A DNA stretch of 64,000 nt from Cryptomeria japonica (lineage: Eukaryota; Streptophyta; Pinopsida; Cupressales; Cupressaceae): NCBI RefSeq assembly GCF_030272615.1, contig NC_081409.1, positions 209,851,190 to 209,915,189 of the forward strand, given 5' to 3'. Shown in pieces: positions 1-12,616 of the stretch (position 1 is its first letter; each line of letters opens with the position of its first letter). A program made the position numbers and the translations under genes. Below the pieces are notes generated by a model. The model saw only the letters and a list, made by a program, of their open reading frames with translations, did no database searches and was not told the DNA's origin.

Positions 1-1355
1 ACTCCCAATGCTCGACCATCTCCCTTATCATCATTTCCCCCATTCCCCCAATCATCATCTCCTCCATCATCATCCCTAGCACCCTGATCTCCTGCATCTC
101 TTCCATATCCATCTCCATCTCCGCTATCATCTCTGTCTCTACCACCCCTCCGTCGTCTAGGAGCTCTGCATTGTGGCCTCTCATCATCCTCATCTAACAA
201 TGGCTCTGGCTCATCCGGATATGTGAGCCTCAGAAACCTGTGTGCAATACAATACATGGCATACTCATGTGTCATCCCGCTATCCATCACACCTGGAAGA
301 TAATCCCAATCCATAGGCCCCAATGATCGATACTCTACGCAGGCATGGTCATATGAAATAGAAGGCCCCCAAGTAGCCACATCCAATGTCCGACGAGCAT
401 AGTGAGCTGTACCCTGTGGTATCCCTTGTATCCTGCCATACTGTCTCAACACCCTCATACAAGGAAATCGCTCGATGACATAAGGTGTCGAGCCAATCAG
501 ATATCGCATCATGAATACATATGGCATCTCTGCTGCATCCTTGGGCCAAATCTCGTAGTCCCTGTATGGCCTCCATATCATAGTATCTAGGTCATCCAAA
601 GTTCGTCTCCAGTACTCTAATTTGCCCAGCTTTCGCTGGAAAATGACACCAAGATACCCGTCAGCATAAGGTCTACCTATAGGTCTCTCTCTATCCGCCA
701 ATGGTTGTGTGATAGGTAAATGCTCCCAGGCCCATATCTGAAGCAAAGTCACCCCTGTTGATAATGCAGCTGATCCCTGGTATACAACTCGGTGCAAGTC
801 ATGATACAAATGTGCTAACATACATGATCCCCATGAAAATTGGGTCCCCTCTATCACCATCTGCTCAAGCAGACGACCCCATCCAACAGATAATCCCTTT
901 GACCTATGATCAGGACAAAGGAAGCCTCCAATGAATCCAACAAGCACAGTCGGTAACTTGGCATACCTTAGCTCTAACATCTCCTGCCACACAATATCAT
1001 ACCCACTGATCTCGTCATCCTCAAACATGCGACAAAGTGCCTATGTCCCACCCTGCTCGCTGAGATCATAATATACTAAATCGCCCATCACAGGGCTCTA
1101 CAAAATTTGGTAGACATCCTTGGGTGTCACCGTCATCTCTCCAGTCAGCAAGTGAAACGTGTTATGTTCACTATGCCAGTGCTCTGCTAAAGCTGTCAGT
1201 AATCCCCGGTTTATCAGAGGTCGGGGCCTGTCAAGAAGGGAAGACATACCACATCTACTAATGTGATCTCGCTCCCCTTGACTAAGGTGGGGTATCAACA
1301 TCCATGTCTTCAGGAAACGCTCCCGGGACTGAAGAACGCTAAAGTGCTCCTGCAA
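1..1355 (-). pseudogene. Plant mobile domain (PMD) gene of gypsy element A, running off the left edge
   Basis: Reading the minus strand, one frame stays open from 1355 to base 1 apart from two in-frame TAG codons (1098-1100 and 1041-1043). It shows PMD-family hallmarks: LLTALAEHWHSEHNTFHLL followed by GEMTVTPKDVYQIL, then SVGWGRLLEQMV, SWGSCMLAHLYHDLHRVVYQ, TLLQIWAWEHLPI and MPYVFMMRYLIG. After the domain comes an acidic then Arg/Gly/Asp-rich tail (DEPEPLLDEDDERP and onward) that continues out of the window. PMD proteins are nuclear plant proteins related to transposon-encoded proteins; their molecular activity is poorly defined. There is no ATG at the 5' edge. The sequence at 1350-1365 reads as a 3' splice site on the minus strand (TGATTTGATTGCAG), so this is probably a downstream exon. 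The gene is antisense to element A, whose 3' LTR lies at 2961. The domain call is firm, the pseudogene status likely. Confidence 0.85.
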
Positions 1356-2943
1356 TCAAATCACTTCATCATATCGGTTTCTTGATTTATCTATCTATGA
1401 AATCAATCTACCTATCGATCTATTTTGCTCAATTGAGATTTTTATCAAATCTCATTGGGCTCCTATCAATGACGTTCATCTATCATGAGGTCATTATCAA
1501 TCTTATCTCATCTTGCACATGCATCGAGATAATCAGAACTGATCAACAAATTTAACAATCAGGAGCGTCTAATTTTATCAATTAGATAGCTAATCAAATC
1601 TTACCCTATCAAAAATTGAAAAATCAAATCAAATCCTACCCTTTCAAAAATCAAATCCAATTGATAGCAAATTTGAAGAATCGAAAAATCAAATCAACTC
1701 ATCAAAATCAAAAATCGCGAAAAAACATCAACCAATTGCCAAATTGAAATAAAAAATCGCGAAAACTCATCAACCAATTGCCAAATTGAAATCAAAAATT
1801 GCAAAAAATCATCAACATTTTGCCAAATTGAAATAAAAAATCACGAAAATCAAAAATCGAAAAATCAAATCAAAAATATCAAAAATTGAAAAACTTAGTC
1901 AAAAAATTGAAAAACTCGGTCCAAAAAAAAAAAAATCGAAAAACTTAGTAAAAAAAAAAAATCAAAAAATCGAAAAACTAAAAAAATAAATTCGAAGCCC
2001 TGCGGTGGCGCAGGCGACGCCGCCCGCAGTGCCGGTGGCAGCCGCTGTCGGGCATCCACCACCCCGCCTCTTCCCTTCCTGCCCAAAAAATTTTCAAAAA
2101 ACTTTTTTTTAAATGTATTTAAAAAAAAAATAAAAAATTTTGAGATGCAAAGTGAAATTTTTTTAAAAACCAAAAAACTCATTTCACTAATCGAAAAACC
2201 CATCTCAAAAATGCAATTTTTTTTCCAACCCATCTGACGAAAAATGCTAAAAAATGATTTTTTATACTATCAGCTAAATTTAAAAAAAAAAAATCAACAA
2301 AGTTGGGTTTTCTTGAAGTACGTACCGGTGGACCGTATGCCAGAGGACGCTCATATCGCTGAACTCACTCGAACCTATGCTAGTGATACGGGATCACCAT
2401 TTCCTTTCTCCAGAGTAATTTTTCTCCAACAACTGTAGTGCACAAATGAAGAGTAAAAAAAAGGATTTTTAAACTCATAATGGGGCATTTAGGTGGGATT
2501 TTTATTCCACTTATTGTCAATCATCTAATCAACTAATCAACCTGGCAGGACAATATTTTCAAATTTTTTATTGGGAAATGAATCAAATTGACTCTAAAAA
2601 ATCATAAAATCATTAAAATTTACAAATCGCAAAAATCTCAAAAATTTCAAAAAAAAAAAAAATCGCGAAAAATTCAAAAACATTCAAAAATTATCTGATT
2701 CATCTCCCGAGGGGGCATCCTCACATCGATATCTATCAATCAGCATCTGGGGCATCTATCGAGATTTATCATCTCCAAAATCGAATCGATATCATATCAA
2801 GATTTATCATCTCCAAATCAAATCAGTATCACATCGAAATCAAATCCGCATCCAATCAAGATCGAATCTACATACTATCAAAATCAATATCAACAACATC
2901 ATCAATCGAGATTTCTTTGAACCACCGCATCGTCACACATCGC
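1356..2943 (+). other. 3' non-coding internal region of gypsy element A with repeats and a GC-rich hairpin
   Basis: No gene is visible. Bases 1690-1860 hold about three degenerate copies of a roughly 45-base unit containing ATCAACCAATTGCCAAATTG and AAAAATCGCGAAAA. Bases 1998-2072 are an isolated GC-rich block in otherwise A/T-rich DNA, with inverted short motifs (GCGGTGGCGCAGGC facing GACGCCGCCCGC). Long A and T runs follow. This block occupies the same position, between the PMD exon and the polypurine tract, as the inverted arrays of elements B and C. Confidence 0.6.
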
Positions 2944-2960
2944 TTCAAAGAGGGGCAAAA
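2914..2960 (+). other. Polypurine tract of element A with flanking hairpin
   Basis: CAAAGAGGGGCAAAA directly precedes the LTR start TGTATACACC at 2961, the expected place for plus-strand priming. TCTTTGAA at 2914-2921 can pair with TTCAAAGA at 2944-2951, so the 5' part of the tract sits in a stem. The same tract is seen next to the LTRs of elements B, C and D. Confidence 0.75.
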
Positions 2961-3978
2961 TGTATACACCTAAAAATGGTCTGAAGATAGTTAATTAAAT
3001 ACGCAATTATTTGATTAATTCCCCTTCCCAATTAATTGAATTCACAAGCAATTTAATTAATTTCTCTATTCATCTACTAGTAAATAAATTTAAATGATTT
3101 ATTTATATAGTTCATCTCACATCCCCCTTTGATTAATTAATTCTCAATTAATTAATGTCTCCCCATACTAATCAATTCTTCTAATCCCTAATTAAGATTA
3201 ACAAACTCAAGTTTGTTGAGATTAATTACTATTTTTCTATTATTTGAATTTCTAAATTCAAATGAGCACATGGCTCCTAACTTTAACCACCCAACCTAAC
3301 CATCCCCTAACTTAACCAATTCAATCTAATCTTGGGTCTAACTAAACCTATCCTATCTTGCACATTCTAACCTCCTTATCCTAACCTCTCATGGTGTGGA
3401 TATTCTCTCCTTGAGACACATGGCACTTTTGCCACATGTCTCCTCCCTTGGACACTTTCCCTCTCATGAGCAAGGCTCCTTGACACTTGTCACCACAAAG
3501 ATGACAAGTGTCCCTTCCTCCAACCTCTTCTCCAACTTCCTCAATCTTGGCCCTTGATATCTTCAGATCAAATCTGGACCATCGATTCCTGCCACCTTAG
3601 CTTTGGCCTTGGAATTCCTATAAATACCCCTCATTTTGGAGCAATATGGATCCCATCTCATATCAATTTAGGCATCATTACTATAGGCAATTTGCATTTT
3701 GATTATCTCGCAATTAGATTTGGAATGGATCATAGCATGTTAATCTAGTTTCTTACATCATGCATTTCATATCATCTCCATAGTCAATCATGATCAAATA
3801 GCTACTCAACTCTTGAGTTGCCACTTTGGAGGTCATTGCTCCGCTGAGAGCCCATCAATCCAACACCTTCAAGGTCCTCAAGAATAGAGGAAAATGGGAC
3901 ATTTCAAGGAAGGCTTATGGTTTGCATCTTTGATTTAATTTTTCAATTAAGCTTTTCAATTATGTTTTTATTGTCTCA
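2961..3978 (+). repeat. 3' LTR of gypsy element A (right end approximate)
   Basis: The LTR begins with TGTATACACCTAAAA, the same start as LTRs of B, C and D (TGTAGACAC[CA]TAAA). It has an AT-rich first part, a pyrimidine-rich middle with repeated ACATG/GACAC motifs, and a TATA box at 3619-3626. The right border is uncertain because the 5' LTR is outside the window. I place it near 3978 because copia coding sequence begins there on the minus strand. Element A is inserted in copia element E1. Confidence 0.6.
3619..3626 (+). promoter_or_regulatory. TATA box of element A LTR
   Basis: TATAAATA preceded by a C/T-rich stretch, about 660 bases into the LTR. This is the expected place for the U3 promoter of a gypsy LTR on the plus strand. 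Confidence 0.5.
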
Positions 3979-4446
3979 TTATATGTGTATGCCTCTTATA
4001 CTAACCACATTTTTAGCATCACAATCAATACTTGCATTTCCCCTTGGATCTACATGTCGGTGCATTGAGTATGGTCTCTTGTTCATTGATTTAGTATATC
4101 GGTTTGTGTGGCAGTTTCTAGTAGCATTTGCACATGTCTTCTTGTTGGTATTCTTGCTTACCGTGAATGTCATCTTCTCTTCACCTTCATTTGAAGAAGT
4201 GAATTGTATTTCCTTATCGGATTTGTCTTTGTTGTTTGAACTTTGACTTTCTTGAAAACCTAAGCCACCGATATCTTTGGATTGCTTCTATTTGCTCAAC
4301 ATCTTGTCTAGGGCTTTAGTGCTACCTTCATATTTGCTTCTCACTTTTATTTCTTCCTGACTTTTCTCTATGTCCTTCTGAAGTTTCACTATTTTTGCTT
4401 CCAGATTCTGATGTTCCTTTTCTTTTTCACTCAGACTGGTACTAGT

Positions 4447-6366
4447 TGTTGGAAATGTGTTGTCATTGATGTCAACTAGTATGGGATGTCTATCGGGAAA
4501 GGCAGATGTATGTGCACCACCGTGATGAAGGAATATAGGATGTGATATCCTGGATATCACCTTGTGTTACTAAACACCAGTAAAGGAAAGGAAGGTAACA
4601 TCAGAAGTCATCTGTAAACAAGCTAGTGCCTGACTTATGTAATGAGATGGGGAAGTGTTTTGAGCAGTTGCTTGTGATGAAGAGGTAGAGTGTCATTTGA
4701 ATCACTTCACACTGAAAGAGAACAATGAACCGGTATGCTGTGAGGTTGTAAAACAGTAAGACCCCATTGGAAGAAGTTGCAGTCATCTTGAAGGAATAGT
4801 CAGAGGAAGTCTGAAGTAGTTGTCACTCTAACAAATTGGTAGAGGAAGGAACATCCTTGATCAAGAAGAACAGATGCATAGATGTAAGAAGAGGAATCTG
4901 ACCTGACTGAATCAAGAGTGTGCCTTGAGAAGAATGATGACATGATGACATTGAGCCTCTTCGTTATGGAAATAAGAACACTAAGGACTTATCAGTGGGG
5001 AGTCCGGTTTGAGATTTCCATCGATAGATCAGATGGAAACAAATATGACAAGGCAACCGGTAAAATGCTTGAGACCGAAAAGGTTGGCAAACTGACCGAA
5101 GTGAGGAAATGGTAAAGTGGGTTGGTCGGTGACTGTCCCTTGACTTACTAGTAGTGACAAGTTGGCAGTTCGTTGACCTGGAGTCAACATGGCAAACCCG
5201 CAGTTGGATAAGGATAGAATGTACAACGAAGGGGTTGTTGCAGGGGTTGGTCAGCTTTAATGAAAAGTCACTCAAATCACTGGATGTGTTGTAGAAGGAC
5301 AGTAGAGGGTTGAGACTCGAGGTCTAGATGACAACTATGAGCCAACCAAGAGATTGAGAAGATCGAGGTGATGAAGGAAACAGACCAACAGATATTTTGT
5401 GACCAACTGAAGGATTTGCTGAAGAAGTAAAAAACAAATCACCAGGATTAAAAGGTGTGATCGAGGAAACACGACTATGGTGGAGATATGCATCTCAGAT
5501 GTCAAAAGGATTAGATCTTGGAAGATCTAATTGGATTTGTTTTACCTCAAAGATTGTGAAGAAACCCTAACCACCTGAGTTTTGAATTTGCATTTGTCAG
5601 GAAATCTGAGCTATAAGTAAAATGGCCTAAGAGATTGTTTTTTGCTGCTGAATAAAGGGAATATTGAGTTATTGCAAAGTAGTAGAGTTCTGCAAGTAGA
5701 GACAAGATCAGCCGAGTGCTCAATGAGAAAGAGAGGGATAGTGAACCTGGTTGAAGATTTCAACCGATTGGAGAGAAGAACCAGTAGCGACCACACCAGA
5801 AGAGTGTGAAACCGGTCATGTGTAGAGAGTGAGGTGCAAATCCAGCAGAGAAGTAGAAGGTGCAGAGCAGGAAGAAGAGTGAGTTGGTAGAAGAGAAGAG
5901 TATTTCACCGACAAAGTAAGATATATGTTAAGGTTGCAAGATTCACTTGTAACATGATAATAACTTATGTATTTGAAGCTTTCATTGTGAACACTAAGTT
6001 GTAGCTCAGTGCAGGGGTTGGTGCTCCTTTGGGTTGTAGCCCATAAATCTGTCAGGGGTTGTAGCTCCTTGGGTTGGTGCCCTAAATCGTGTAACCATGT
6101 TTTACTGTGAGGTTGGATTGGAGCAGTAGACTCCAACAACATTACTCATCGAGGTTTTTCCCACATCAGGTTTTCCTTGTATATTTTGGTGTTATGTGAT
6201 GTTTCCTTGTGTGTGTGTGCTTGAGTTGGTTTTCTGTACTAACCGGTAAGTCTTCCCTAAGCTTTATTTACCTACCAGTGTCATCCATGGAAGAAAGTCT
6301 AGAAGAAAAGATTTGAGAACCACTTATTCACCCCCTCCCCCTCTCAGTGGTGCATTGTGTCTAACA
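4447..6366 (+). repeat. Solo copia-type LTR S1 (1920 bp) with TSD CTAGT
   Basis: The segment starts TGTTGGAAATG and ends GTGTCTAACA. It is flanked by CTAGT at 4442-4446 and at 6367-6371. It carries the TTCACCCCCTCCCCCTCTC loop with a short stem near its end. It resembles the E1 5' LTR (both contain the GCAGGGGTTG / GGTTGTAGC motifs about 350 bases from the end). No internal coding region is present, so it is a solo LTR left by recombination. It interrupts the E1 gag. Confidence 0.88.
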
Positions 6367-7663
6367 CTAGTGACTTCACACATCCTCTTGGCCTCTTCCA
6401 ACTAGAGTTTTAGGTCTACAATAGTTTTCTTGGACTCTTCAAGAGATTGTTCCAACAACTCTTGTTCTTCAACTATAGCCCTTTTTAGTTTCTTCAAATC
6501 TCTTCTTGTTTTCTTTAGCTCATCTAAGGCACTAATGAGTTCTGCTTCAAGGTCTACTTCTCCTTATTGCTCTTCTTCTTCTACTTTTTCAGGTACCAGA
6601 ACCTCTTGTGCCATGAAAAGGTTTTCTTTGACTTCATCTCCACTGCAACAGTCATCTGAGGCACTTTCCTCATACGTGTAAAGACTTCTCTGCTTCTGGT
6701 AGCCTCTTCTACCATGTTGGTAGACATTCTTCTTCCTATCCTTACTATATGACCTACTACCACTTGATTTATCATCTTCATTCTTATCACCATAAGGACA
6801 TTTAGAAACAAAATGTCCAATCTTTCCACAATTGAAACATTTCAAATGCATCTTGCCTTTGTATTTTCATGAACTTGTCTTGAGTCTTCTGACAAAGTTT
6901 GCCATGATGTCATCAGAGTCTTCATTGGTTGCATCATGAGAAGATTCTTATTTTCCTTTTATTGATATCTTGAATGCAGCTTCTTTCTTCATAGAATTAG
7001 TGCTGACAGTTGTCATCTCATAAGAAGTTAGGGAGCCATGCAACTCATCCATTGTAAAGACTTTCAGATCTTTTGCTTCTTCTATTGTTGAGACCTTTGT
7101 ATCATACTTAGATGTAAGAGATCTAAGTACTTTCTTCTCTACCACCTCATCTTTAATTTCTTCTCCAATCCCTCTAATGGTGTCTGTTGTTTCATCAACC
7201 CTTTGGAGATAGTCAGCAATATTCTCTTCATCTCCCATCTTCAAACCCTCAAGTTGTGCTCTCGATGTCTGCAACTTGGCTTCCTTGACTTTAGCATCAC
7301 CTTCAAATATCTTCAGAAACTTATCCCAAGTTTCTTTAGCAGAGGACAAGTGCATGACTTTAACAAACTCATTATCAGACAACCCACTAAGAATGGAATT
7401 CTTAGCTTTAACATTGTTCTCATATTCCCTTTTTTCATCTAGATCAATAGGGGGATTATTAGGGACTGTATACCCATTCACAACCGACATCCATACATCA
7501 CAACCTATAGAGGACAAAGAGGTTTCCATTCTTCTACTCCAAAAGGCATAGTTGACACCATCAAACATAGGATCTTTTGAGGAGGCGAATTCATTTCTTG
7601 CCGCTGTGAACTCTTGACAGGATCTACCCAAGCTAGACAACTCTTTTACAAAATAGGGTACCT

Positions 7664-7679
7664 AGGATTTGATACCAGT
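7664..7679 (-). other. Primer-binding site of copia element E1
   Basis: Directly inside the 5' LTR, the minus strand reads ACTGGTATCAAATCC, a variant of the TGGTATCAGAGCC type complementary to initiator methionine tRNA used by plant Ty1/copia elements. This fixes the minus orientation. Confidence 0.8.
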
Positions 7680-9359
7680 TGTTGGACACAATGGATCACT
7701 AAGAGGGGGGTGAATTAGTGATTTAAATACTTTTTCTTCAACCAGAAGATACCAGTAGTATATAAAATAGACTGAGTGCTAATCGGTAGCTCAAACAGTG
7801 CAAACAAGGTGTGTGAATGGACTTGCTAAAAGATTAACATAACACATCCACATGAATGCATCACACAACACCATATGTATATGAGGAAAACCCAATGTGG
7901 GAAAAAAATTGGTGAGAATAGCTACTGGAGATCTTCTACTCCAATCTAGCCTCACAATAAATCTTTGATTACAATATTTAGGGCACCAACCCCTGCACAA
8001 TTTATAAGCTACAACATAAAGGAGCTACAACCCCTGCACTAAGCTTCAACTTAGTGAAAACAATATAAAACTCAGTTATGCAAATGAAATCACTATTGCA
8101 AATGAAGTTTTACAACCTTACAATATTCTCCTCTGCTGGTTTCAACTTTAACGGTTTGTTTTCTCTCCACCCACTCTGCAACTTGACTTTACTGATAAAT
8201 TTTCTAAATCCCCTCTCACAATGTCTTCCCTCTTTCAACTCACACTTGATCACTCTTAATCAGGCATAGCTTATGCCGGTTTGTCACCTCAATGTTCAAT
8301 GCACACTCCATCGGTTGTTCCTTACACCAGTTTCCTCTACTTCTCCTTATCGGTCTATTCTTCACTCATAAACACTTCAAGTGTTTATCTCTTCAACTCT
8401 CAAATAAAAATTTCACACTTGTCTTCACTCTACAGAAATAGAAATCACAGTCACAAGTCATCATATTTAAACTTTAGCTTTCTCACCAATAATCAATTCA
8501 AACTTAGGGTGGTTAGGGTTTCCTTCACCCAAGAAAATCTACATGAGATCTGATAAAACTTGCTTTGGATTGATCACCTGTAATCGAGAAATGCATTTGT
8601 ACGTGTTTTCCATTATCCAATGCATATTTGCTAAAGATAGCAATCTCGTCCATGATTTTCTGCCTTGAAATATGTCTACTCGTTTACAGTCCAGCTGTTT
8701 CCTTCTCAAGGTCATCTTGCAGTTTGATTTTTTTTGTTCGATCTAGGCACCAACTACTCCTTGATCTTTCTCTGTCATTATTTCTTCCTCGAGCCACATT
8801 AGTCAGTTACCATCTCGTGAGTTTTGGTTGTTTCATTAATGTGGACTAGCTATTTCAACAACCATGTCGATGGAGGCTTCACCGACCTCTGCATGTTTTC
8901 ATACACTCAACTCACCGACACAAGGTTGGTTTACACTTGAAAATCCAACATACTCATACCAACACAAGCCTTTACCGGTGAGACCTTCTCCTCTTGCTAA
9001 TCGGTGGTGGACACTACACAAGTAGCACATCTTCACCTCTGGTGGTTTCTTATTACTTTAACATTCTTCCTCTTCATCATAAATGAGAAGCCAACCTCCA
9101 GACTGGTTTATGCTCTATCGGTTATCACTCAACATGCTTAACACACACATGCATCTCACCTCATATCGGTGAAGTTACTGATAGTCTCAATAACTACTTG
9201 TCTTCCACCATACCAGTTGACAAGCCTTCATGATAATCTTCTCAAAACCTTATTTGTCTTTCACTGTACTGGTTCACTCTTCTTTATAGCAGATGACTTA
9301 CCTCTACCGGTAGCCTCCCTACAATACCGATTGACATCAATGACAACTCAATGCCAACA
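7680..9359 (-). repeat. 5' LTR of copia element E1 (1680 bp)
   Basis: On the minus strand it runs from TGTTGGCATTGAGTTGTCATT to the terminal GTGTCCAACA next to the primer-binding site. The end carries the C-rich hairpin (ATCACTAA at 7695-7702 pairs with TTAGTGAT at 7715-7722). Its right border falls inside the PMD gene of element D. The partner LTR is outside the window, so no TSD can be checked. Confidence 0.85.
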
Positions 9360-10270
9360 TGGAACCTATGAGGTCTATATCTCTCGATCATGTGCTATCT
9401 CCTGCCAATAATATACATAGGAGTAATAATATATGGAATGTAATAATGGTGCTCATGCCAACCAACTAAGGTCATGTACGATCGCCGTGTAACATGGGAA
9501 GTGTCTAATCTATCAAAAATGACTCTAGTAGTCAATATCCCAGTCTCCTTGTAATGTAAACCATCTTGTTAACTATATACAATGGAAAAATTTACTTCTT
9601 TGTTCATGCATCCTACTAGATGAGTCACTGCAAAATTCTCCCATGCCCATACTTGAAGTAGACTCACGCGGCCAAAACTATGACCTCCATGATAACATAT
9701 ATGATGGAGATCTCTATATAAATCGGTCAAAATGAGAGGCCCCCAAGCCATAAACCACCCACCATCTATAGAATCATACTCAGAACAACTAATCGCCCAC
9801 CACTTTCTAGCAAAATGAAGCCGCTAACTAGTGCACATACAAAAAATACGTGTTGATCAGGAGATGCCTGTTGTAAAGCCTGATCCAATGATAATTGTCC
9901 ATGATGTATGTGTACCCTTGCTCCAACCAATCTTTCTATATTATCATCTGGAGGTGCTTGATCTACAATAACCCTAACTCCTCGAATCGACAGTCTCAAG
10001 ATACAATATATGTCCTCACCAATGATAGTAATCTCCCTAGTCAACATGTGAAAATTAGTTGTTTTTCTCCTCCATCTCTCTACCAATGCAGTCAATGTAG
10101 ACATGTGGGATCGAATGTGTGGCATACAGGCCAGATGACCTAACCCAATCACGTTAATTTCAGCCCAATAAACAGGCCCAAATCCATTAGCTATTCTCAA
10201 GATGGTTGAACGCCTCTCCCTACTCACTAGGATATCCACACTCCACTACATCCAAGCAAATAAGAATTTC
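9360..10270 (-). pseudogene. PMD gene of gypsy element D, truncated by copia element E1
   Basis: The minus strand encodes MSTLTALVERWRRKTTNFHM and LTREITIIGEDIYCILRLSI, the PMD signature also seen in A, B and C. Downstream come QASPDQHVFFVCALVSGFIL and degenerate DLYRDLHH- and RHMIERY-like segments up to 9360, where E1 cuts the gene. The first part (10239-9766) is open; the later part holds many stops and frameshifts. At about 10256-10262 the minus strand reads TTGCTTGGATGTAG, a 3' splice site at the place seen in the other three copies. The gene is antisense to element D, whose 3' LTR starts at 60064 after 49 kb of later insertions. It is the most decayed PMD copy here. Confidence 0.8.
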
Positions 10271-10497
10271 AATAATGTTTTCTCATATCTATCCTATTCT
10301 ATCTTATCTTTTTGCCTCTTGTTTTCCCTTCAATCCCATCGTTCAAGGCATTTTCTTCCTTTTCTGATGAAAGAAAAGCAATCCCGCTTTTTATTGGATA
10401 GTGGGATAGTGATAACACTATCCTTTATAGCATTTCCACCATCATGAGAATGCATCCCCCATTCTCTCTCTTTCCCCTTATTCTCTAACAATGGGAT
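10271..10497. other. Non-coding internal DNA of element D up to the E2 insertion
   Basis: Pyrimidine-rich DNA with no gene. It ends with the TSD GGGAT (10493-10497) that recurs at 18151-18155 on the far side of E2, showing that this segment and 18156-18823 were once contiguous. Confidence 0.6.
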
Positions 10498-11427
10498 TGT
10501 TGGCAATTGACACTCTATTGGTTGGTTTCACTATGTTGTCATTGATGGCAACATGATTTTGTTGTTTTGGCTTCATGTTTTGATTCTATGGTGTATCGAC
10601 AGGCACTTCACAAATTCTACACCAGCACCGGCATCAATAGGTCAAAAGGATTTATCTGGTCACCAAAAATGTAGGCCAACATGGTATAGTAAGGGTTATC
10701 AGTATTGGAGGCCGACACATCTTAGATCCGACATCAAAAAATTGTTTTAATGTTTATACATTTATGTTATCTGGTCGACATGTAATCTGATATTGTATAT
10801 ATCTTTGTAAGCCGACATAAGGAATAAAATTTGTATAGGGTATATAGGTATGTCTAATTAGATCATTATGAATGGATGGAATGTATCATGATGTGAATGT
10901 AATATGATGCAAAATTATTCAGAGAGATTATGTATGTGAGGAAATTATTGTAAGGGTTATTTTGGTAAAGGGGTTTAGGGTTTCAAACCAGAACAGACAG
11001 AGCTTAAACCAGAACTATATTCTAGCATAGAAGATGCTATCTTAAGAAGTTCACACTTCTCCGGATTGTTGTCTAGAATTTTATGTAGTTAGTGAGCCTC
11101 CTATTGTGATTGAACAGGGTTCTCTAGGCTGTAAGCCTTTCTGCAAGTGCAAGCCCCTCATATTTTGTAATATCTCTTCATATGGCCAATGGATTGATAT
11201 TGTGGGTCACAAATTCCACCATGGTTTTTCCTCTTTGAATTTTTCCACGTATAAATCTATGTGTTATGATTCTCATTTATGTGTTTGGTTTATTGGTTTC
11301 TTTACTTCTTTCAATTCTATATGTACCAGTATACCAATTGGTGTATGAATGTTTTGTTAAAGCTAAAATCTACTATTTTGGTGTAACACTGATTCACCCC
11401 CCCTCACAGTGTTATTGGTTTCCAACA
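10498..11427 (+). repeat. 5' LTR of E2 (930 bp)
   Basis: Runs from TGTTGGCAATTGACACTC to GGTTTCCAACA. The end contains the C-rich stem-loop: TAACACTG 11384-11391 pairs with CAGTGTTA 11407-11414. It differs from the 3' LTR by scattered substitutions, so it is moderately old. Confidence 0.93.
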
Positions 11428-11442
11428 ATTGGTATTAGAGCC
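11428..11442 (+). other. Primer-binding site of E2
   Basis: ATTGGTATTAGAGCC immediately follows the LTR. It differs from the copia standard TGGTATCAGAGCC (initiator Met tRNA) by a C to T change. Confidence 0.85.
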
Positions 11443-11501
11443 TTTTGCCTCAGAGGAAGTTTAATAGCTTGAGGAAGATCCTGAAACTAGAATCAATAAA
11501 T

Positions 11502-12616
11502 ATGGCTTTGGAGAAGCAGCTTGATATGGCACTTGAAGATTATGATGCTGAAAGGTTGAAGAACTTAAAGCTACAAGATGAATTGAATTTTGCTAAGGAA
11601 TTCATCCTTTTCCTACAAAAGAGACTATCATCTGTTCAAGCTAGAAGGAAGGAACTTTTGCAAAATCAGGATGATAAAGAGAAAGAAGCACTAAAGGAGC
11701 AATGTCAGAAATTGAGTCAGGAGAAAATGGTTATGAAGAATAAAATGCAAGTTATAACTATGAGGATGTCTAAGGAGATTGAGGACAGAAAGAAAAAGGA
11801 AGAAAATCTTGTTGTATCCCTGAAGAACAAGTTTGAATAATGTGGTAGGTTGGTTCATGAAAATGATATGTTGAGAACTGATTTGGTACAATCCTAGAGT
11901 AATGAGCAATATTTTCAGAGACAAATGATAATACTAAGATAGTATTTGACTACTACAAGTGAGTATAAAGAAAAATTCAAGATCAACACAACATAGCTTG
12001 ATGAGTTATTGAAGAGATAGAGATAGATTGGAGATTCCAGTGGACTTGGATTTGAGCAAGGGTAGAGTTCTGGTATTGCAAATGAAGATCAAAAAAATAA
12101 GGCGCCGGTAAGACAATTCAATGCTTATAAATTCAATGGTAGATGTTTTGTTTGCAATAGATTTGGTTACATGGCTAGGCAATATAGAAACAAAGCAAAT
12201 CAGAATCCTGATTCTTCTCCTGATAAATGTTCTAAATGCAATAAGTTTGGTCATCAGATAGAAGATTGCAGAATGAATGTAAAATGCTATGCTTTTGGAA
12301 AATTTGGACATATGGCTAATTAGTGCAAGTCAAGAAATTTCATTGGTTGTAGCAAAGCAATTCAAAAGAACAATGTTACATGTTATCCATGTAATGAAGT
12401 TGGACATATTGCTAAGTTTTGTAGAAGCAGAAATCCACAGTTAGTAATGGAGGACCAAATGAAAAAGGGAAAGAGAAGGTTAGTAAAATTCGGCAAGATC
12501 ATACTCAGAGATGGGTTAGGAAGACTAAAGAACAATCATCAGATGAGAATGTCCTGGTTACTTATCCGACAGAAGAGGTTGTTCCTGTACCGGTAGGAAG
12601 CTCATTTGGTAACTAA
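11502..12616 (+). pseudogene. E2 gag-like ORF: coiled coil followed by four zinc knuckles
   Basis: ATG at 11502 lies about 75 bases after the LTR, as in E3. The first part (11502-11840) is a Lys/Glu-rich coiled coil (LAKEFILFLQKR-like heptads, KEQCQKLSQEKMVMKNKMQV). After stops there are four CCHC-type knuckles between about 12126 and 12425 (CFVCNRFGYMARQ, CSKCNKFGHQIEDC, CYAFGKFGHMAN, CYPCNEVGHIAKFC), two of them with lost Cys/His. The stop in SSFGN at 12614-12616 matches the E3 end. The UBN2 capsid domain of E1 is absent, so this looks like the C-terminal half of a gag kept alone, probably as an RNA-binding protein. At least one frameshift and several stops kill it. The start matches the parallel E3 ORF. 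Confidence 0.75.

Larger units (their letters stand above)
3979..7679 (-). pseudogene. Copia-type gag (UBN2 domain plus zinc knuckle) of element E1, split by solo LTR S1
   Basis: Reading the minus strand from the primer-binding site, 7640-6948 encodes a Ty1/copia UBN2-type capsid region (SLGRSCQEFTAARNEF, NYAFWSRRMETSL, ETWDKFLKIFEGDAKVKEAK, LEGLKMGDEENIADYLQRV). A CCHC knuckle CFNCGKIGHFVSKC follows at about 6785-6845. An acidic coiled-coil region runs to 6372. The coding sequence resumes beyond the S1 insertion at 4441 (SEKEKEHQNLEAKIVKLQKD) and fades at 3979, where element A interrupts it. In-frame stops include TAA at 6948 and 6564 and a TAG near 6405. The first codon region lacks an ATG, so the start is lost. 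Protease, integrase and RT are not in the window; they should lie beyond element A to the left. This is a dead gag that would have formed the particle capsid. Confidence 0.85.

Noticed and set aside
349-576. Minus-strand ORF of 75 codons
   Set aside because: Off-frame shadow of the PMD frame of element A, which is open in another frame and runs off the window edge.
1895-2233. Minus-strand ORF of 112 codons, Phe/Lys-rich
   Set aside because: Produced by A/T homopolymers and a GC-rich block; no domain and no conservation in B, C or D.
4447-6366. Full-length element between the CTAGT duplications
   Set aside because: No primer-binding site, polypurine tract or internal coding sequence, and no second LTR within; its length agrees with a single long LTR similar to that of E1.
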